DNA from: Pontibacter qinzhouensis
Lineage (GTDB): Bacteria > Bacteroidota > Bacteroidia > Cytophagales > Hymenobacteraceae
Direction: 5' to 3'
Length of the DNA: 64,000 nucleotides
Assembly: GCF_008017455.1 (NCBI RefSeq)
Contig: NZ_VRTY01000009.1
Coordinates: 1 to 64,000, forward strand
Below, piece by piece: positions 60,813 to 64,000 of this stretch (position 1 is the first letter of the stretch; the number at the start of each line of letters is the position of its first letter). The notes under the pieces are model-generated. The model was not told where the DNA came from. It searched no databases and was given only the letters and a program-made list of their open reading frames with translations. Made by a program: the position numbers and the translations under genes.

Positions 60813-62234
60813 TTATTTAGCAGAGGCCTGGCCTTTGTGCAACAGCCGGAGCAGTTCTGTTTCTGCATCGCGGTTGGTGGGGCGCTTTGGTTTGGTGGTA
60901 AGCACATTACCTGCTTCGTCTACCAAAAAATAGGCAGGCAAGTCTTTAATGGCATACTCCGATAACAGGTCAGGGCTAAGGCCTTTGTAGAGCTGCACTC
61001 CGGGGAGTCGCCGGTTGGTAATCATGTTACGCCAGGCAGTTTCATCCTCGTCCATGCCTACGCTGATAAACACCAGGTTTTCGCTGTCGAGTTTGTTGTG
61101 GAGCTCCTGCAGGTACGGCATATCGTTTATGCACATGCCGCAGCTGGTGCTCCAGAAGCTCAGGTACACCAGCTTGCCTTTGAAATCGCTTAAAGCTACT
61201 TCTTCGCCAGTGGCTGTTTGCAGTTTAAAATCGGGAGCAGGGGTTCCGGCTGTTAGTTGCCTGTTCTGCTGCGAGAGTTCCTGTAAATACGCCAGTAGCT
61301 CCTGGTCCTGGTTCAGCGTCTGAAAATCGGTGAGCAGGTCTGCCGATTGCTTTGCGTACCCTTTCAGAAACGACTGTTTTAAAATTTGGCTTAAGGCCAG
61401 CGACTGCACCGGCCCCGTTAGCTTTTGCCTGGCAAGGTGGTAGCTGGTGCTGTAGAAGTCGGGGCTTGTTTCTGCTTTGCCTGCGGCTATGGCCAGGTGC
61501 CGGGTGTAGTTGCTTATAAAACCTGTAAAAGTGGGAGAGTGGATGTTAGCTTCTTCCTGCAGGTTCAGGGTTTGCAGGTAATCGTAATAAGCAGGCGATG
61601 GGGTTAACCTGTTTTCGCTACGCACTGTCTGCTCGCGCAAATCGAAATACATAATTCTATCGTTGGCATAACCGAAGTCAATTTCTGCCTGAGCCAGTTT
61701 ATGAAAGGAGAGAGAAAGCGGTGTTTTGGCTATAAATTTCTCCAGGAACTTCAGCTGCTCCTGTTTCCGCGACTCCAAAAAACTGAGGAACGCTTTTTCG
61801 CGCAGCTTTATGTTATCTGGCAGCACCTGGTACTGTTCCAGTTCCTCGAAAGCATAGGCATACTGGGCCAGGTAATTGTTTTCGCTCGCACCTGCACCCT
61901 CAAACTTAGCTGTTTTCAGGAGTTTATCGCCGTTGGCGGTCAGGTGCAGCTCAAAGCCTGGCTCTACGTATAAGGTCAGCACTTCCGTGCCGTGCACCAG
62001 CTCCGCCAGACCCGGCTTGCTCACCGGCACCTCCAGCCTGAACTGGCCGCCCTTCAAGGTAGCCACAATCTCGGTTTCGGTGGTAACCAGACCAGGGGCG
62101 CAGTTTACAGCCGTAATTTCTTCGGAGAGCGGTTTGCTGATTTTACCTGTAATAATAGCAGTAGATTGTGCCCATACGGGAGAACCTGCCAGAAAAAATA
62201 GCAGCAGGAACAGGTTGGCCAACGTTTGTTTCAT
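60813..62234 (-). CDS. TlpA/ResA-like thioredoxin-domain lipoprotein or periplasmic protein
   Basis: 473 residues. A signal peptide (LANLFLLLFFLAGSPVWA) precedes a DUF4369-like N-terminal half (about 25-310, GLVTTETEIVATLKGGQF). The TlpA-type thioredoxin domain starts near 335 (TPAPDFKLQTATGEEVALSD) with active site CGMC (Cys365, Cys368) in FWSTSCGMCINDMPYL and the cis-Pro in KDLPAYFLVD. It would reduce disulfides in the periplasm; the first active-site residue is Ser-Cys rather than Trp-Cys, which is frequent in this phylum. Single gene. Confidence 0.88.
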   Translation of the reverse strand: MKQTLANLFLLLFFLAGSPVWAQSTAIITGKISKPLSEEITAVNCAPGLVTTETEIVATLKGGQFRLEVPVSKPGLAELVHGTEVLTLYVEPGFELHLTANGDKLLKTAKFEGAGASENNYLAQYAYAFEELEQYQVLPDNIKLREKAFLSFLESRKQEQLKFLEKFIAKTPLSLSFHKLAQAEIDFGYANDRIMYFDLREQTVRSENRLTPSPAYYDYLQTLNLQEEANIHSPTFTGFISNYTRHLAIAAGKAETSPDFYSTSYHLARQKLTGPVQSLALSQILKQSFLKGYAKQSADLLTDFQTLNQDQELLAYLQELSQQNRQLTAGTPAPDFKLQTATGEEVALSDFKGKLVYLSFWSTSCGMCINDMPYLQELHNKLDSENLVFISVGMDEDETAWRNMITNRRLPGVQLYKGLSPDLLSEYAIKDLPAYFLVDEAGNVLTTKPKRPTNRDAETELLRLLHKGQASAK

Positions 62235-62270
62235 ATAGAAGATAAGATTCGGCTAAAGTATATAATTTGT

Positions 62271-62326
62271 GCCCTTGACCTTTTTTCCTTCGGAGGGCTT
62301 TGGAAGGGCGTTTTTATTTGAATAAT
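62271..62326 (-). repeat. Repeat A copy 22
   Basis: Plus-strand reading: GCCCTTGACC, TTCGGAGGGC then TTTGGAAGGGC (an extra, partial core), TTTGAATAAT. Minority orientation. Confidence 0.75.
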
Positions 62327-62846
62327 CTGATTGCTGACCTTTTGTTCCTAGTTGTTTACCGGCTGATTTCTCTAAAACTTGTAGAAATGCGTGAGAGGCT
62401 AAGGAAGTAAAGTATAGATCTCGATTTGTAGTAGGTTATATCCACGCAATCCAAATTTAGAGTTTAAACATGGTAAAAGAAGTTAACGAAGCTAATTCCC
62501 TTCTACCCTAAGCGTTTAGCACCACATAAAGATGTTGTGAATATCTGAAAACAACTCTGTTACAACTAATTTGGCAGGCAAATAATTCCACTGGTACAGT
62601 GGCCGCAACAGAACTGCGCCTCAAGCCTTTGCATAAGCCTTACCATCGGTTTTTGCTACTGATTTCTATAACAACCTCTTCAGCCCCTGAAGCAAGAAGG
62701 GAAAGTCTGTAGCCAGGAAACCAGCAAAATCAAGCTTTATCAGGTTAAAACAATTCCTGCTGGTTTATCCTTTTACAGACTTGCCCTTTTCTATTTCTTC
62801 TGTGAGATGTGCCTCTGCCTGATCTATAGCTTTCTGGTTTTAGCTC
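62327..62846. other. Spacer with a long imperfect hairpin downstream of radA
   Basis: The right part holds imperfect arms of about 30 nt: 62698-62727 (GAAAGTCTGTAGCC, AAACCAGCAAA) against 62757-62788 (CTGCTGGTTT, TACAGACTTGCCC). It could be a folded 3' end or an RNA. The left part (62340-62690) shows no gene. Confidence 0.45.
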
Positions 62847-64000
62847 TTACCCAAACAAGCCCTGAAAAACTTCTTCGAGGCGGCCTACTGCATGTATCTT
62901 AATCGAGAACTTGCTCAAGTCAACGCCTTTCTTGTTGTACTTCGAAATATAAATTTCGCGGAAGCCCAGCTTCTCGGCCTCTGTAATGCGGTTCTCGACA
63001 CGGTTAACAGCTCTTACCTCGCCACCCAAACCAACCTCAGCGGCAAAACAAGTAGTAGAGGGTATCGACATGTCTTCGAAGGAGGAGAGGATGGAGGCAC
63101 AAACAGCCAGATCGAGGGCAGGATCTTCTACCTTAAGGCCGCCGGCAATGTTCAGGAACACATCCTGGGCACCAAGCCGGTAGCCGCCGCGCTTCTCCAA
63201 CACTGCCAGCAGCATGTTCAGGCGTTTGCCATCGAAGCCGGTGCTCGCGCGTTGCGGCGTGCCGTAGGTGGCAACGCTCACCAGGCTCTGCACCTCTATC
63301 AGCAGGGGCCGGTTACCTTCTAAGGTAGCACCAATGGCAATACCGCTAAAGGCATCTTCGCGCTGCGAAATCAGGATCTCGGAGGGGTTACTGACCTCGC
63401 GCAGGCCCGAGCCCAGCATTTCGTAAATACCCAGCTCGGAGGTAGAGCCGAAGCGGTTTTTGGTAGTGCGCAGGATGCGGTAGGTCATGTGCCGGTCGCC
63501 TTCGAACTGCAGCACCGTGTCTACCATATGCTCCAGTATTTTGGGGCCAGCCAGGTTGCCCTCTTTGGTGATGTGGCCGATCAGGAACACAGGCGTACCA
63601 CTCTCTTTGGCAAACTTGAGCAGCTCCGCCGTACACTCCCGCACCTGGCTCACGCTACCTGCCCCGGCCTCTATAAACGATGAGTGAAGCGTCTGGATAG
63701 AGTCTACGACAAGTACCTGTGGCTGCAGCAGTTCTATCTGTTTAAATATGTTCTGTGTTCCGGTTTCAGTAAGAATATAACAATCCGACTGCTGGGCTTC
63801 CAGGCGTTCGGCACGCATTTTAATTTGCTGCTCACTTTCCTCCCCGCTCACATACAGCACCCGGTGCCCCTGCAGGCCCAATGCAATCTGCAGCATGAGC
63901 GTAGATTTACCGATGCCGGGTTCTCCCCCGATCAAAACCATAGAGCCAGGCACGATGCCACCACCCAGTACGCGGTTCAGCTCCTGGTCTTTTGTCTGGA
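62847..64000 (-). CDS. radA: DNA repair protein RadA (Sms), N terminus cut by the window edge
   Basis: Branch-migration ATPase related to RecA, used in recombinational repair. The visible 384 residues enter in frame at the window edge (KDQELNRVLGGGIVPGS) and continue with Walker A GGEPGIGKSTLM and VLYVSGEESEQQ. The RadA signature KNRFGSTSELGIYEM and the Lon-like C-terminal domain (GGLKVEDPALDLAVCASILSS) follow. The N-terminal zinc finger lies outside the window. A GTG at 63953 is internal, not the start. Confidence 0.95.
   Translation of the reverse strand, partial: QTKDQELNRVLGGGIVPGSMVLIGGEPGIGKSTLMLQIALGLQGHRVLYVSGEESEQQIKMRAERLEAQQSDCYILTETGTQNIFKQIELLQPQVLVVDSIQTLHSSFIEAGAGSVSQVRECTAELLKFAKESGTPVFLIGHITKEGNLAGPKILEHMVDTVLQFEGDRHMTYRILRTTKNRFGSTSELGIYEMLGSGLREVSNPSEILISQREDAFSGIAIGATLEGNRPLLIEVQSLVSVATYGTPQRASTGFDGKRLNMLLAVLEKRGGYRLGAQDVFLNIAGGLKVEDPALDLAVCASILSSFEDMSIPSTTCFAAEVGLGGEVRAVNRVENRITEAEKLGFREIYISKYNKKGVDLSKFSIKIHAVGRLEEVFQGLFG

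Overview
The window comes from a bacterium of the phylum Bacteroidota, most likely order Cytophagales and a pigmented, aerobic Hymenobacteraceae-type genus (Pontibacter-like; inference). The sequence evidence is two secreted proteins with type IX secretion (Por) C-terminal sorting domains, phylum-typical uncharacterised families (DUF4783, DUF4105, DUF6427-like), the Bacteroidota promoter form TTG-N19/20-TAnnTTTG, starts without a Shine-Dalgarno sequence, and a CruF-type plus CrtD-type carotenoid gene pair. It reads as ordinary chromosome: about 50 protein genes, one initiator tRNA and two riboswitches. I see no prophage, insertion sequence transposase, plasmid gene or CRISPR array.

Layout. 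1-5025: SAM-I riboswitch, metH, metF. 5540-8934: hemW and a BamA/TamA-like outer-membrane protein, diverging from a repeat-bounded spacer. 9018-9090: initiator tRNA. 9347-14589: a beta-helix protein, a GlcG-like protein, a minimal receiver / kinase-like pair and an AhpD-like protein. 14966-17738: cobalamin riboswitch and metE. 18040-25448: a Cys-rich CWC protein, a ZIP transporter, a methyltransferase, nadC with DUF4783, gpmI and a lipoprotein. 25722-29707: a metalloprotease, yjbQ and a beta-helix lipoprotein. 30096-32967: prfA, a Tll0287-like haem protein and a thioredoxin pair. 33037-36685: TetR regulator, carotenoid genes and an SRPBCC protein. 36963-42626: SNF2 helicase, LolC/E-like permease, methyltransferase, rbfA. 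42729-46894: a DUF6427-like protein and the glyA-tatC-rpiB run. 47325-49868: a large modular adhesin-like protein. 50609-53691: a phosphoesterase, two disordered stress-type proteins, an SDR and a pterin dehydratase. 54001-57546: rsmI-DUF4105-IMPase, a FeoB-associated small protein and a small conserved protein. 57931-64000: radical SAM protein, baeRF7, TlpA-like protein and the 3' part of radA.

How genes work together. Methionine and one-carbon metabolism is the main theme. glyA makes methylene-THF, metF reduces it to methyl-THF, and two alternative methionine synthases use the methyl group: B12-dependent metH behind a SAM riboswitch and B12-independent metE behind a cobalamin riboswitch. 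This gives switching on both the end product and the cofactor. The carotenoid pair fits hydroxylated, flexixanthin-like pigment formation.

The most unusual feature is between the genes. A dispersed repeat of about 58 bp (called Repeat A here) occurs 22 times in 64 kb, never inside a gene, and usually with the same end facing a gene's 3' end. It sits within a modular system of other short repeats (B to E) whose order is partly conserved. One such composite is interrupted by a 325-bp MITE-like element with 15-bp perfect terminal inverted repeats and a TATG target duplication. Start codons, promoters and repeat boundaries were read by eye; no alignment or folding program was run.
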